Below are positions 27,250 to 37,900 of a stretch of 64,000 nt of DNA, piece after piece; within the stretch, counting starts at the first letter, position 1; each line of letters starts with the position of its first letter. Source of the DNA: Candidatus Schekmanbacteria bacterium. GTDB taxonomy: Bacteria; CSSED10-310; JACPHN01. Below the pieces are notes generated by a model, which did not search any database, was not told the DNA's origin, and saw only the letters and a list, made by a program, of their open reading frames with translations. The translations under genes were made by a program, and so were the position numbers. The stretch is taken from positions 80,039-144,038 of the forward strand of contig JACPHN010000023.1 of assembly GCA_016188575.1 (NCBI GenBank), in the 5' to 3' direction.

Positions 27250-29373
27250 TCAGCGGGCGCTGCGCGTCAAGGCGAGTCCGACCGCGAGCAAGGCCAGTCC
27301 CGCAAACAGGCGCAGAGGGGCATCGGTTCCGCCACGCGGCAGCATGCCGTGGGACATTCCTGCCGGCACGGCATTGGCGAGGCGGTGCTCCCGCGACTCT
27401 CCGGTTGCTGTGGAAGTTTCGTCCACCGCGACGAAGCTCGTGTAGGGGGTCACCAGCTTGAAGAGCGTGGCCAGGGAGATGACGTCCGCGCGCACCTGCC
27501 CCGCCGCGGCGCCATCGTGAAGCGAGTCGAGCAGTGCCTCGACCTTGGCGCGCGCCCAGCGCGTGGCGATGCCCGTCGACGTGTGGGCGCTTGGCCTGGA
27601 ATCCACGCGCAGTGCAAAGGAGGCGCTCGCCGACTTGCCGCGCACCGCGACAGATACCTCGTCGTGGGCACCCCGGAGCCTGACCGCCGCGACCAGCGGC
27701 TCCCGCGCGAACAGGTCCGGCAACGGATTCGGGTACACCTCCGCGGTGACATCGATTCCCCAGTCCAGCGCAAGGTCGGTCCAAACCGGCCGGTCGAGCC
27801 GGGCGAAAAAAGCGTCGATCGGGTTGACGTCCGTCTCGTTTTCGGCGATGAAGGTCGACAATCCCTGGCCCAGTTGCGCCATTTTCCGCATCAGATAACG
27901 GTTCGGCGCGGAGCCGATGCCGATCGTGTGCAAGCGGGTGGATCCGAGGCGTGGCGCAATCTCGGCCAGAATCGCGGCCTCACCGCTCACGGCACCATCC
28001 GTTAGAAAGACGATCTGGGTAACGGCGCCGCCGTTTGCTTCCCGGGCGACCAGATCGAGGGCCGTGATCAGCGCACCTCGAATGTTCGTGCCGCCTCCGG
28101 CTTCCAGACGAGCCACCCATGCCGACACTGACGCCACGTTCGCGGCAGTGGCCGCATAAAAGGAGCCGCCGAATGTGGACGTGTCATCGTCGAACTCGAC
28201 GATACCGAAGCGGTCCGTGGCCCGCAATCGGTGGAGCGCCGCCGCCAGCGCTTCCTTGGCGAGGTGAATTGACGCTCCCGCCATCGAACCGGATGTGTCG
28301 ATTACAAAAAGCGTGCTGGCCGCGAGCGACTTGCCACTTGGGCGCCAGGCGGGCGGGACGATCATGAGCAGCCCGTAGGTCTCGCCATCTCGGGTCTCGG
28401 TGAGGAGCGCGGTGGTCGGTTCATCGCCAGGACGGGGCCGCCACCGCAGTGTGAAGTCGCGGTCGGGCAGGAAGTCGCCGGCAGGCGGCAGCACGAGCCA
28501 GGCGCCATCGCGCTCAATCGCATGAATGGGATGCGAGTCACTGGTTACCTCGGTGAGCGGCACACCGGCGTCGATGCGCACGGAGATGATTCCTTTCGGG
28601 GCGGGCCCCGAGCTTGAGGAAGCGAAGGGAGGACTGACGCGGTCCGCCGCTGAGGCATCCGCGGCGGCGCTGGTGAACCGCGGCGTGAGCGTGAACGGGA
28701 ACGCCAGGCTGAATGCGCCCGCCTCGTAGGATACCTCGTCGACGAAGCTCACGATGACCGTAACGGACTCGCCTGGGTTGACGTTGGCGACGCTGGTAGT
28801 GAACAGGTTGGGCCGCGCCTGATCGAGCAGGGCCGCCTTGCGGCCGGTGGCGCGGGCGTTGGCGTAGGTGGCCTGCGCCTGCTGGCGCTCCATGATCTTG
28901 CCGGCGATCTGACGGGAGCCGATGCGCAGCTCGAGGCCATCCACGGCGCTGCGCTCGGGGAGCGGCAAGACGTATATGGCGTCGATGACGTGGTCGGTGG
29001 GGTTGGCGAAGATCTGGGTAACCGTGCCCTGAGCGACCAGCCCGGCCACGCGAATGTCGACAGACATATCCAGAATGGGCAGCGGAATTAGCCCATCTGG
29101 AGATTGCCACAGCAGCTCGCCGCTACCAACTTCGTCAGTCGAGGCGACGGGGCGTGGCTTCCAGAGCTTCAGCAGCCGCTCGAAAATCGGGTTTGCGGCG
29201 TGAAGCTCGGCGCGGGCAGCGGGGCAGAGCAGCAGGAGGAGCAGGGCGGCGACCAGCGAGAGAAGCGCGGCGGTCGCTGCGCGCTGGCCGGTGCGGCGGT
29301 GACAGGGAAGGAGGGGGAGTGTTTCGGCGCCGCCAGCGGAGCGCGGCAGATGGAGATGTGCGGTGGCATGCAT
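27250..29373 (-). CDS. VIT/VWA sortase-target surface protein
   Basis: Cognate substrate of the adjacent sortase, matching the family called marine proteobacterial sortase target. It has 707 residues: a signal peptide with a long Leu-rich core (about 38-55), a VIT domain (about 85-215), a VWA domain with MIDAS D359-T-S361-G-S363 plus GGGTNIRGAL and FLTDGAVSG, a helical region, and a tripartite C-terminus. The sorting motif is LPRGG at 678-682 (the canonical form is LPXTG), followed by a hydrophobic stretch and an RSAR tail. ATG 29373 has GGAGAA 8 nt upstream. It probably displays a metal-dependent adhesion or binding domain. Confidence 0.92.
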   Translation of the reverse strand: MHATAHLHLPRSAGGAETLPLLPCHRRTGQRAATAALLSLVAALLLLLLCPAARAELHAANPIFERLLKLWKPRPVASTDEVGSGELLWQSPDGLIPLPILDMSVDIRVAGLVAQGTVTQIFANPTDHVIDAIYVLPLPERSAVDGLELRIGSRQIAGKIMERQQAQATYANARATGRKAALLDQARPNLFTTSVANVNPGESVTVIVSFVDEVSYEAGAFSLAFPFTLTPRFTSAAADASAADRVSPPFASSSSGPAPKGIISVRIDAGVPLTEVTSDSHPIHAIERDGAWLVLPPAGDFLPDRDFTLRWRPRPGDEPTTALLTETRDGETYGLLMIVPPAWRPSGKSLAASTLFVIDTSGSMAGASIHLAKEALAAALHRLRATDRFGIVEFDDDTSTFGGSFYAATAANVASVSAWVARLEAGGGTNIRGALITALDLVAREANGGAVTQIVFLTDGAVSGEAAILAEIAPRLGSTRLHTIGIGSAPNRYLMRKMAQLGQGLSTFIAENETDVNPIDAFFARLDRPVWTDLALDWGIDVTAEVYPNPLPDLFAREPLVAAVRLRGAHDEVSVAVRGKSASASFALRVDSRPSAHTSTGIATRWARAKVEALLDSLHDGAAAGQVRADVISLATLFKLVTPYTSFVAVDETSTATGESREHRLANAVPAGMSHGMLPRGGTDAPLRLFAGLALLAVGLALTRSAR

Positions 29374-29580
29374 CGTTCGTGTTCTCCGTAAGAGGACATG
29401 GACCTCATGCGAAGAGGAGCACGAAGCGTGCCATCGACCCGATCGCGCGGTGCTCGCGTCCGAGCAGTAGAGACAGGGGCGGAGGCGTGGCTCTTTGACA
29501 CGTACTGTGGCCGGCGGGCACGGCCGCGCCCGCCGAGCGAGGAAAGCAGCCGGCAAGTCGCCGGCCGCCGTGAGGCATTG

Positions 29581-30369
29581 TCAGGCGTCCAGCCTGCGAG
29601 CGTAAACGTTGATGCCGACCACGCCAAACTTCCGTGCCGTCTTCTCCTTCGACGTGCCCAGGAAGGGATCGAACCTGCGGACCTCGCGCGCGTCCGCGAA
29701 CCCGTGCTGGCACAGGCCATCGGTAAGCTCTGCGACCTGCAGAGCACCGGCAATTCAGCCGGTCCAGAGATCGATATCGCGGCGGGTTTTCTCCGACAGG
29801 TCCTGCTCGACGACGATGTCGGCAAGCTGAAGACGGCCGCCGGGCCGCAGGATCCGCGCGATCTCGCGGAAGGCGCGGCTTTTATCGGGGGTAAGGTTGA
29901 GGACGCCGTTGCTGATGACAACGTCTGCGGAGGCTGTGGCCACCGGCAGGTCGAGGGCGTCACCGCGCCGGAGCTCGACGTTGGTAGCGCCCATGACCTT
30001 GACCGCGCGATCGGCGCGCTCGAGCATCTCGGTGGTCATGTCGACGCCGATGGCGCGGCCGGACGGGCCAACGCGCCGGGCGGCCAGCAGGAGATCCATG
30101 CCGGCGCCGCAACCGATGTCGACAACGACCTCACCCATCTGCAGAGGCGCGATCGCGCACGGGTTTCCGACGCCGGCAAACGAGGAGGTGGCATCCGCGG
30201 GGAGCGCCGCGAGCTCGGCGAGATCGTAGCCGAGCCGCTCGGCGGCGTAGTGCGGGCCACGGTGAAAATGGAACTCGCCGTTCGGCTCCACCGCGACGCG
30301 CGAGTAGATGGCGCGAACCTCGACGGCGAGGCGCGCCGTATCGAGATCGACCGGGCAACTCAAGGACAT
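29581..30369 (-). CDS. ArsM-like SAM methyltransferase, selenoprotein (UGA = Sec205)
   Basis: Class I methyltransferase related to arsenite methyltransferases. An excellent start (GGAGGA 7 nt before ATG 30369) leads into GNPCAIAPL, SAM motif VVDIGCGAGMD (82-92), SNGVLNLTPDK and LRPGGRL. The frame meets TGA at 29755-29757 directly after DLWTG, then continues without interruption as IAGALQVAELTDGL and EKTARKFGVVGINVYARR to a TGA at 29581-29583. The continuation is family-like, and the stop replaces the cysteine expected in DLWTGC-IAGAL. A SECIS-type hairpin follows the UGA. The full product would be 262 residues with selenocysteine at 205. Conventional calling would end it at residue 204. It lies upstream of the sortase pair on the same strand, 207 bp away. 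Confidence 0.85.
29721..29749 (-). promoter_or_regulatory. Bacterial SECIS-like hairpin
   Basis: Within the coding sequence, 9 nt after the in-frame UGA, GCTCTGC-AGGTC-GCAGAGC forms a perfect 7-bp stem with a 5-nt loop. CGGT and ACCG extend it below a 2-nt bulge. The loop begins 16 nt after the UGA. The apical UGCAGGUC matches the apex of the E. coli fdhF SECIS (UGCAGGUCUGCA) that binds SelB, and the distance from UGA is nearly the same there. Confidence 0.82.
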
Positions 30370-30619
30370 GAAACAGTCCTCCGTCGGGTTGAAGGAAGGG
30401 TCGCCCGGCCCGGCGCGGCGCGCCGGGTGGCGGCCATGATGCTTTCTGCTTGTAGCATGCGCCTGACGGCGAAACAAGCGCCGAGCGAGCGGTGACGTGC
30501 GGAGCGGCCGCGATCGCCGGGAGCTACGACCCATTGGCAAGGGTCTTTCGCGGCGATAGCATGAATGCAGGCGTCGCGCCTTTCACTGGAAAGACCCCTC
30601 GCGCTGGGATGGTGCCGGA

Positions 30620-33600
30620 ATGAACCGTACTGGATGGTCTCTCGCGCAACGACCGACGCACGGCCGCGTTTGTCTCATGGCCCTGTGGCTCGGGGTAGCG
30701 GCGCTCGCCCACGGGATGGCGGAAGCCGCGACGATCGGGGGAACGATTAACGATCAGTCGGGCAATCCCGTGGCGGAAGGCTCGGTGTTCGTGTTCGATC
30801 TGGCGAACGAGCTGCGGGATCCGCCGGTCACGGCATACATCGGCACCGACGGCTCGTACGAAGTGGTGGCTCCCAACAGCGTCCTGCTCGTTGCGGCGCA
30901 TTCTCCGGGTCACGCCACGACGTTTCACGGGGCGGCCGGTGTGGACGTGACCGATTGGACCCGGGCGGATTTCGTTATCGCGGTGACCGGCGGCTCGCTT
31001 CCCATCGACATTCGGTTGATCGGGGCAAGCGGCTACATCGAGGGCAGAGTCACGGACGAGACCGGGTCTCTGGTGGCCAATGCCGCGGTGACCGCCTACC
31101 CGCTCATCTCGCTGGTACCGCGGCAGGTGCTGACCAATGAAAGCGGCGCCTATCGGCTGGGGGATTTGGCCCCGGACAGCTACTACGTGGTCGCGCAAGT
31201 GGACGGAAAAGCGGCGCAGTACTATCCGTCGGCGGACGTGTGGGGCGCCGCGGTACCGGTCGCGGTCGGCGCCAGCGCGCCATATCCCTCGGGGATCAAT
31301 TTCACGCTCGGCCAGGCCGGGCGGATTCGGGGTCAGGTGCTGACCGGGGACGGCGAAAACGCCATCGCAGGAGTGGTCGTCACAGCGTTCACGCGCAACC
31401 AGGAGTGGGTGCAGCAGGCGCTGCCCACCGGCGACGATGGCGTATTCACGCTCGCGAGCTTGCCTCTGGGCGACTTTGTGCTCGCTACTACCTCGACGTG
31501 GCTGGCCGGCAACGGCGGCGGCTGGGTGGACGTTTACTACCCAGAGGCCGACACCTTCTCGGGGGCCACGCCGATCACGCTCACGGCGGATCAGCCCGAG
31601 AAACTGGACGCCGACTTTCGACTGAAGGCGGGCAGCTCAATCGCCGGGCAGGTATGCAGCGTGGCCGGGCCGGGCATTGCGGACGCCGCGGTCGTCGCCT
31701 TCGCGTCGGACTACTACACCACCGGTACCTATCGTTACGCAGTGACGGATGATAGCGGTAACTACGTCATCAACGGGACGCGGCCGGGGGCGTACGTGCT
31801 GGTGGCGCTCGCGGAAGGCTATGTGGCCGAATTCTACGACGGCGTATTGACGCCGGATCAGGCCACAGCGATCGTCATCCCCGACGGCGGTGCGCAACTG
31901 CTCGACAAGAGCTTCAGCCTGGAGACCGGGCGCAGCGTGTCGGGGAAGGTCACGGGGCCCGACGGGGTTGCCGTCGCCGGCGGGCAGGTCGTGGCGATCG
32001 ATCCCCAGTCCGGCCTGGAGCGCGACGATCAGACCGACGCCAGCGGCAACTACACGATCGCCGGCCTGCTGGCGGTAGATGGCTATCGCCTCGAAGCGCG
32101 CGCGCCCGGGTATGGCAGCGGCGCGCACCCCGTGCCGATCGACTTGACAGTCAGCGACCAGATTGGAAAAGACATCGCGCTGACCGATTCGCGGTCGCTT
32201 TCCGGAACGGTTCGCGCAGACGATGGCGGGGGCCGACATGTGCCGGTGGCCGGGGCCTGGGTGCAGGCCTACTCCGCGACGCGCGGGGGCACGCAGGTGG
32301 CGGTCACCGGAAACGACGGCACGTATCGGATCTTCGATCTTCCCGCGGCGAATGACGTGCTGGTCGTGGCGGCGTCAGCGCAGCATGCCCCGCAGTACTA
32401 CGACGGCGCGAACAGCCCGGAGACCGCCACTGAGGTCGACCTGTCGGCTGGCAATGCGAGCGACATCGATTTCGCGCTGGCGGCGGGGAGGCAGATCACG
32501 GGAGCGATCAGCGACGGTGCTGGCCAGCCGGTGGTCGGTGCGGGTGTCTGGGCGTATTCCGCAACGCGCCGAGCGGCGGGGTGGGCGATGACCGGCGTGG
32601 GCGGGGAGTATGCCATCACCGGCCTGGTTGCGGCGCCGGACTACCTGGTCGCGGCATCCGCCGGAAACGCCGCCACCACCTTCAATCCTGGCGTTGCGAA
32701 TCCGGCGGCGGCGACGCTCGTGAATCTGGACGCCAGAAATGGGGAGGCGAGCTTTGCGCTGATTAACCCGGGCAGCATCTCCGGCACGGTGCAGGAGCAG
32801 GACCGAGGCGTGGCCGGGGCGGTCGTTTTCGCTTATTCCGGGGCGACGGGCGCCGGAGGCACGGCCGAGACCGCGGCGGATGGCACGTACAAGATCACGG
32901 GGCTGGCGCCGGCGGCGGACTACGTGGCCGGTGTGGTCGCGGACAAGTTCGCGGCACAGTTCTTCCAGCAGGTGGGCTCGGTGAGCGATGCAACGTTGGT
33001 GCCGGTCAACGCGGGGGCGGATACACCGGCGGTCGACTTCGACCTGGCGCGCGGCGGGCGCATTGCGGGGCGGGTATCGGACGGCGTGGCGGCAGTCGGC
33101 GGCGCGAACGTCGCGGTCTTCGATGGCGTGGGCGGCTACGTGACGCAGGCACAGTCCGGGGAGGACGGCACGTTCAAGACGATCGCGGTCGCTCCGGGCA
33201 ACTACACCCTCGAGGCCATGACGGCAACAGCCGTGCGGCGCGACGTGACGGCGGTGGCGGTCGTGGCGGGGGAGACAACTGACGTCGGCGATGTCGTGCT
33301 GGACGAGACGTTGGCGGGAGCAATCTCCGGAACGCTCACGGGCGCCGGCGGTCCGATCGCGACGGAGGCGGTCGTGTTCGCGTACTCCGACTCCGCGGCT
33401 GCGTGGGTGCAAAGCGGCGTGGCGGATGGGACGGGCGCCTATGTGATCGAGGGCCTGGCGGCGGGCAGTTATCGGCTTTATGCGGCGGCCGAAGGGTTTG
33501 CCGGGGAGTTTTATGACGATGCGGCGGATCTGGCCACGGCGATGCCGGTGGTGGTGGCGGCCGGAGGGGTGACGAGCGGCATCGGCATGGAGCTGGCGGC

Positions 33601-34690
33601 GGGGGGAGGGAGCAGGCGCGGCCGGTGGAGCGGCTTCATGGCGAACTTCGGAGCGACCACCGGTCCTGGCGCCGGCCGCTGGTACAATGGCGAGCGCATC
33701 GGGCTGTCCTGGGTTCCGCCGCAGGACGCTTCGGTGTCCGGATACAGCCTCGTCTGGGATAGCTCGCCGTCCACGCAGGCGGCGCCGCGGGTCACCCTGG
33801 ATGGCCGGGCCGACACGTCCGAGAGCCCGGTATTGGACGCGGATGGGACCTACTATGCGCACTTGCGGGCTCTCGGCATCGTGGATTCCGAGCCGGTCTG
33901 GGGCGATACGTATCATGCGGGCCCCTTCCTGTTGGACCGTACGCCGCCTTCGGCCCCGACCGGCGCAGCCGCAACTGCCTCCGACGGGAGAGTGCAGCTT
34001 TCGTGGGAGAGCTCCGCGGAGGACGTCGGCGGTTCGTCGCTCGCCGAGGTCCGCGTGACACGTGGTACGGACGCCTACCCAACTACCTCGCGCGACGGCA
34101 CGGTGATCTATGCCAACGCGCAGCCGCAGCGCGGCGGCACGGATGGGACGACGGACACCGGGCTGAGCAACGGAACGGCGTACTATTACGGGTTATTCGC
34201 GGTGGACGGCGCGGGCAATGAGTCTTCGCCGGTTCAGCTTGCGGCCACTCCGACCAGTGTCGGCCAGGACGTCACGCCACCAGCCTCCGTGCAGGGGCTC
34301 ACGGCCACACCGGTCGCCGGAGGGGTTCAGCTTACGTGGAAAAAACCGGCGAGCGGCGACGTTGGCGGTGTTCTCCTGGTTTACCGGACGGATCGGTACC
34401 CCGGGGATCCCAATGATGGAGAGCTGGCCGGAGATGTGAAGGCGAGCGAGAGCTCCGCGGGGCCTGTTGTGCATGGTGGTCTCAGCGAATCCCAAACGTA
34501 CTTCTACGCCGCTTTCGCGTACGATCTCACGGGAAATACAGCCGGCGCGATCCCTGGTAGCCGGGCGCAGGCCACGCCTCTTCCCCCCGTGCCAGTGCTG
34601 TGGGGAACAGCGGGGGTGGCTGCGTTCGTTCTGGCTGGGATAATGGCGCGGCGGCGGCGGCGCCATAGCGCGGTTGACCGCGGCTTGTGA
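30620..34690 (+). CDS. Surface protein with Cna-B/carboxypeptidase-regulatory-like and Fn3-like repeats
   Basis: A 1356-residue exported protein. Signal peptide: MNRTGW start, hydrophobic core around ALWLGVAALAHGM, cleavage near AEA. It is followed by about nine carboxypeptidase-regulatory-like (Cna-B-like) repeats with the pattern G-x-I-x-G-x-V ... Y-x-I-x-G-L-x-x-G-x-Y, for example SGNYTIAGLL. From about 1010 onward come two fibronectin-type modules (APTGAAATASDGRVQLSWES and VQGLTATPVAGGVQLTWKKP). The end has LPPVPVLWG, a membrane helix and RRRRRH, a C-terminal anchor of the exported-protein type. It is probably a stalk or adhesin. The LPPVP region does not clearly fit the adjacent sortase. 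Confidence 0.85.
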   Translation: MNRTGWSLAQRPTHGRVCLMALWLGVAALAHGMAEAATIGGTINDQSGNPVAEGSVFVFDLANELRDPPVTAYIGTDGSYEVVAPNSVLLVAAHSPGHATTFHGAAGVDVTDWTRADFVIAVTGGSLPIDIRLIGASGYIEGRVTDETGSLVANAAVTAYPLISLVPRQVLTNESGAYRLGDLAPDSYYVVAQVDGKAAQYYPSADVWGAAVPVAVGASAPYPSGINFTLGQAGRIRGQVLTGDGENAIAGVVVTAFTRNQEWVQQALPTGDDGVFTLASLPLGDFVLATTSTWLAGNGGGWVDVYYPEADTFSGATPITLTADQPEKLDADFRLKAGSSIAGQVCSVAGPGIADAAVVAFASDYYTTGTYRYAVTDDSGNYVINGTRPGAYVLVALAEGYVAEFYDGVLTPDQATAIVIPDGGAQLLDKSFSLETGRSVSGKVTGPDGVAVAGGQVVAIDPQSGLERDDQTDASGNYTIAGLLAVDGYRLEARAPGYGSGAHPVPIDLTVSDQIGKDIALTDSRSLSGTVRADDGGGRHVPVAGAWVQAYSATRGGTQVAVTGNDGTYRIFDLPAANDVLVVAASAQHAPQYYDGANSPETATEVDLSAGNASDIDFALAAGRQITGAISDGAGQPVVGAGVWAYSATRRAAGWAMTGVGGEYAITGLVAAPDYLVAASAGNAATTFNPGVANPAAATLVNLDARNGEASFALINPGSISGTVQEQDRGVAGAVVFAYSGATGAGGTAETAADGTYKITGLAPAADYVAGVVADKFAAQFFQQVGSVSDATLVPVNAGADTPAVDFDLARGGRIAGRVSDGVAAVGGANVAVFDGVGGYVTQAQSGEDGTFKTIAVAPGNYTLEAMTATAVRRDVTAVAVVAGETTDVGDVVLDETLAGAISGTLTGAGGPIATEAVVFAYSDSAAAWVQSGVADGTGAYVIEGLAAGSYRLYAAAEGFAGEFYDDAADLATAMPVVVAAGGVTSGIGMELAAGGGSRRGRWSGFMANFGATTGPGAGRWYNGERIGLSWVPPQDASVSGYSLVWDSSPSTQAAPRVTLDGRADTSESPVLDADGTYYAHLRALGIVDSEPVWGDTYHAGPFLLDRTPPSAPTGAAATASDGRVQLSWESSAEDVGGSSLAEVRVTRGTDAYPTTSRDGTVIYANAQPQRGGTDGTTDTGLSNGTAYYYGLFAVDGAGNESSPVQLAATPTSVGQDVTPPASVQGLTATPVAGGVQLTWKKPASGDVGGVLLVYRTDRYPGDPNDGELAGDVKASESSAGPVVHGGLSESQTYFYAAFAYDLTGNTAGAIPGSRAQATPLPPVPVLWGTAGVAAFVLAGIMARRRRRHSAVDRGL

Positions 34691-34993
34691 GGTACATTGG
34701 GAGGAACCCGCGCTCGTCCTCATGGGCGCTCGGACAAGAGATGGAGCCAATGTCCCCTCCCCCCGCTCGCGGGCGGAGGACATTAGGCCATCGTCACGTC
34801 ACCGTCCGTCTCCCGGCACGCGTGATGCACGGTATCGCACACGCTCGGTGTTGCGGCGCGATGAATCGCGCCGCTACGCCGTCGCCTATGGGGCAGGCGT
34901 GACTTGTCCCGCGCTCTCACCGCAGCGAATGTCCGGGCGGTGGATCTCCAAAAATGAGGTGCATCACGGGTGCGAGCGGAGGGCGAATGGGTC
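34691..34993. other. Intergenic region with two palindromic repeats
   Basis: No gene is seen. At 34749-34784 AATGTCC..TCC pairs with GGAGGACATT around a C/G-rich centre. At 34853-34874 there is a REP-like palindrome. The region separates two convergent genes, so the hairpins may end transcription from both sides. Confidence 0.5.
34853..34874. repeat. REP-like palindrome (copy 2)
   Basis: GCGGCGCGAT-GA-ATCGCGCCGC, 10-bp perfect arms, sharing the core CGCGATGAATCGCG with the copy at 17938. A nearby GTCGCCT/AGGCGTGAC pair (34880-34902) may be the degenerate second palindrome of the unit. Confidence 0.65.
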
Positions 34994-37900
34994 CTATTCG
35001 GGTGCCATGCCGAGGTCGCGCGCTACCCGGTCGCGGAGCTCGACGACAAAGCTCACGGCCGGTTTGGCGAGGAAGCCGGCGAGCCTTTCGGGGGCTATGG
35101 AGTTTTGCGCGCGCCGTAGGAGCTCGTCCGCTTGCCCGAGCTCCGTGCGAGCGACATCGCGGTGCCCCAGATGCAGTTGGGCCCAGGCAGCCAGAGCGTG
35201 TGCGCGCGCTGCAATAATGGTGGGAATGGAGCCGGGTTGCGAATTTTCGAGCCGGCCGAAAGCGGCAAGGCTTGAACCCAGGTCGCCCTGGCGGTAGGCG
35301 ACCTCCTGAAGCAAGCAATGCGCCTCGCTCCATGCTCGCAAACTGACGCGCGACCAGTCGGCCAGCTTTTCATCCGAGAGCGTCTCCATGACTTTGCCGA
35401 CTCGGCCACCAGCGAGCAGGCAGCGCGCTTCGATAACTCGCGCCTCCGCTACATCCTCCTCGTTGCCACCCATCGTCGTGTCGGCCAAGGCTCGGGCAAC
35501 AATCATCAGTGCTTGTTCAGTATCACCGCGGCTGCAAGCCGCCTCGGCAAGGCGAGACAGGCCCATGCCGCGCAGATCGGTAGCGCCCGCCGCCCCGAAC
35601 AGCTCGACGGCGGCAGCAAGATGCTGAGCGGCCTCTGTGGTCACGCCCTGTGCGTCAAGGCACTGCCCCAGATTGAAGCAGGCGTAAGCCTGCCCGAGGC
35701 GGTTCTGCACTGCCTCCTGTAGGGAAAGGGCTTCTCTGAGATGCGTCTCAGCATTCATGAACGACTCTCGCTCCAGCAGCAACCGCCCCAAGTTGTTCAG
35801 GGCAGTTGCCAATCGTGCTGGGTCTGCCACTTCCCGGCATTCGGTAGCGTGGCGCTCGAAAAGGGACACCGCCTCGTTTTCGGCACCGCTTTGGTGGGCC
35901 GCAATCGCCCAGTTTCCCAGTGCGTGGAGCTTGGTGGCCGGGTCGCCCAGCCGCGCCGCCAGCTCATAGGCCGCGCGATGACGCGCGAGAGCGGCCACAG
36001 GGTCGGTGATGAGGTCGAGAACGCCGAGCCGATCAAGCACCGAGGCGAGGAGATCCAGCATCTCGTCCCCCCCCGAACGTGCCAGCTCGTGCGCCTCGTT
36101 CACAGCCTCGTAGGCCGCCGGGACGTTGCCCGTGATGTAGCACACCGTCCACCGCGCCAGCAGCGCTCCGACGCGTGCCCTCACCAGTCGCACCGGCACG
36201 GCGCCACCATCCTCCGCCGCACCGTCCCGCAGCCCATCCGCCTCCGCGAGCGCCACGTCGAGCTCGCACAGCGCCTCGTCGTTGCGCCCCGTGTGCGACA
36301 GCACCTTGTCCGCCAGCTCGGTCCGCGCCTCGATGGACTCGGGTCCGGGCGCCGGCGCCAGGGACAGGAAAGCCCGGTACAGCCCTTCCGCGGCGTCGTG
36401 CGCGTAGCGCGCCACCTCGCGGCGGGCCGCCCGCAGGTAGTACGGCAGCGCGCGCTCGACCACGCCCGCCGCCCGCCAGTGCTCCGCGAGCCGTGCCAGG
36501 TGCTCCTCCAGTTCCGCGCCGCAAACCTCCTCGATGCCCAGCGCCGCCGCCCGATGCGCCGCGACCCGCTCTCCCGTCGCCATGCCCTCGTAGGCCACCT
36601 GGCGCACCTTCGCATGAGAAAAGTGCAGCTCACCCCGCTCTGCTTCCGCGAGGATTCCCCGCTGCACCAGCGCGTTCACCGCGCCAAGCACCGCGTCATC
36701 GTCGCCGCCGCTGACCCGCTGCAGCAGCACCGGCGGAACCGCGGCGTCGAACACCGCCGCCGCGCGAAGAACCCCTAGCTCCACCAGCGACAGGTCCGCC
36801 AGCCGCCTGCCGAGCAGCTCCCGCAGCGAGGTCGGAAGCGGCAGATTCCAGTCTTCGCCGCGGACCGCGCCTGAGTGCTCCGCCCGCGCCTCGAGCCGCC
36901 ATGCTCCAAGCTCGTCCCGCCACAGGACATTCGCCGCCACTGCAGCTCGCAGATACTCTGCCACGAAGAACGGATTGCCCTCCGCGTGCCGGTTCAGGTA
37001 GCCGCTGAAGCTCTCCGGAAGCCGATCCATGGCGAGCATGCCGGCGACCATGGCCGCGATCGCCCGCGTATCCAGCGCCGCCAGCCGCAAAGTGTCCACG
37101 CCGGGAGCCTCCACGATGGCGCGCAACGCCGGTCCCGGCTCGTCGGTCCGGTACGTCGCCAGTACCATCAGCGCCCGGTCGCGCGCGACCTCGTGCCGCA
37201 GCGCGTGGGCCACGGCGCCGAGCGACAGATCGTCGGCCCACTGCAGGTCCTCGAGCACGAGCAGGATCGGATGGCCAGCTACCTCGGCCGCCGCCGCGAA
37301 GGTCTCCCACACCGCCCGAAAAAGGCGGTCGTGCGCCTCACGCACAGGCAGCGCGACGGGTTCCGCGAGCGCCTCCTGACCGGCCAGCGACCGCAGCGAC
37401 GGCTCGTAGGGGTTCAGCACCTTGCCGCGCAGACCGAAAATTCGCTGCGCCGCGTCCCCACCGCTTTCCCGGCACCAGTCACCGAGCAAGCGGAGCGGCC
37501 GTTGAAACGGCTCGAGCGCCTGCCTCCCGGCCGCCCCTCCCCCGCCGCAGGCGCCGTCCAAGATGTCGATCGCCATCGCCGCCGCCGCGTGCCCGGCCTC
37601 CATCGCGAGTCTCGTCTTCCCCACTCCAGTTTCGCCGCCGAGGAGCAGTGCGCCCCCCTGCCCGGCGGCCGCCCCGGCCAGGCGCTCCTCGAGCTCTGAC
37701 AGCTCGGCCTGCCGCGACACGAAGGCCGGCCGGTAGAGATAGGTGCGTGGTCGCGGCGCGTCCGCAAACCCTGCGTCGCCCGCCCCAAGCTCCGCCAGCG
37801 CCGCGCCCACATCCTGGGCGTAACCGATGCGGCGCGCCTGATCTTTCTCCAAGAGGCGCAGCACAAGCTTGTCCAGCGCGTGCGGTACCCCCTGCGCGAA

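Noticed and set aside
29640-29690. tRNA-like T-arm sequence (GGTTCGATCCC) on the minus strand
   Set aside because: No acceptor, D or anticodon arms fit around it, and the bases are codons of the methyltransferase tail (RFDPFLGTS).
30800-33600. Possible DNA tandem repeat or CRISPR-like array
   Set aside because: Periodicity exists only at protein level (Cna-B-like repeats); the DNA copies are too diverged and spacers are absent.
32375-33916. A 513-codon minus-strand frame opposite the surface repeat protein
   Set aside because: The plus strand encodes well-formed repeats with a signal peptide and anchor; the minus frame is Arg/His-rich and domain-free.
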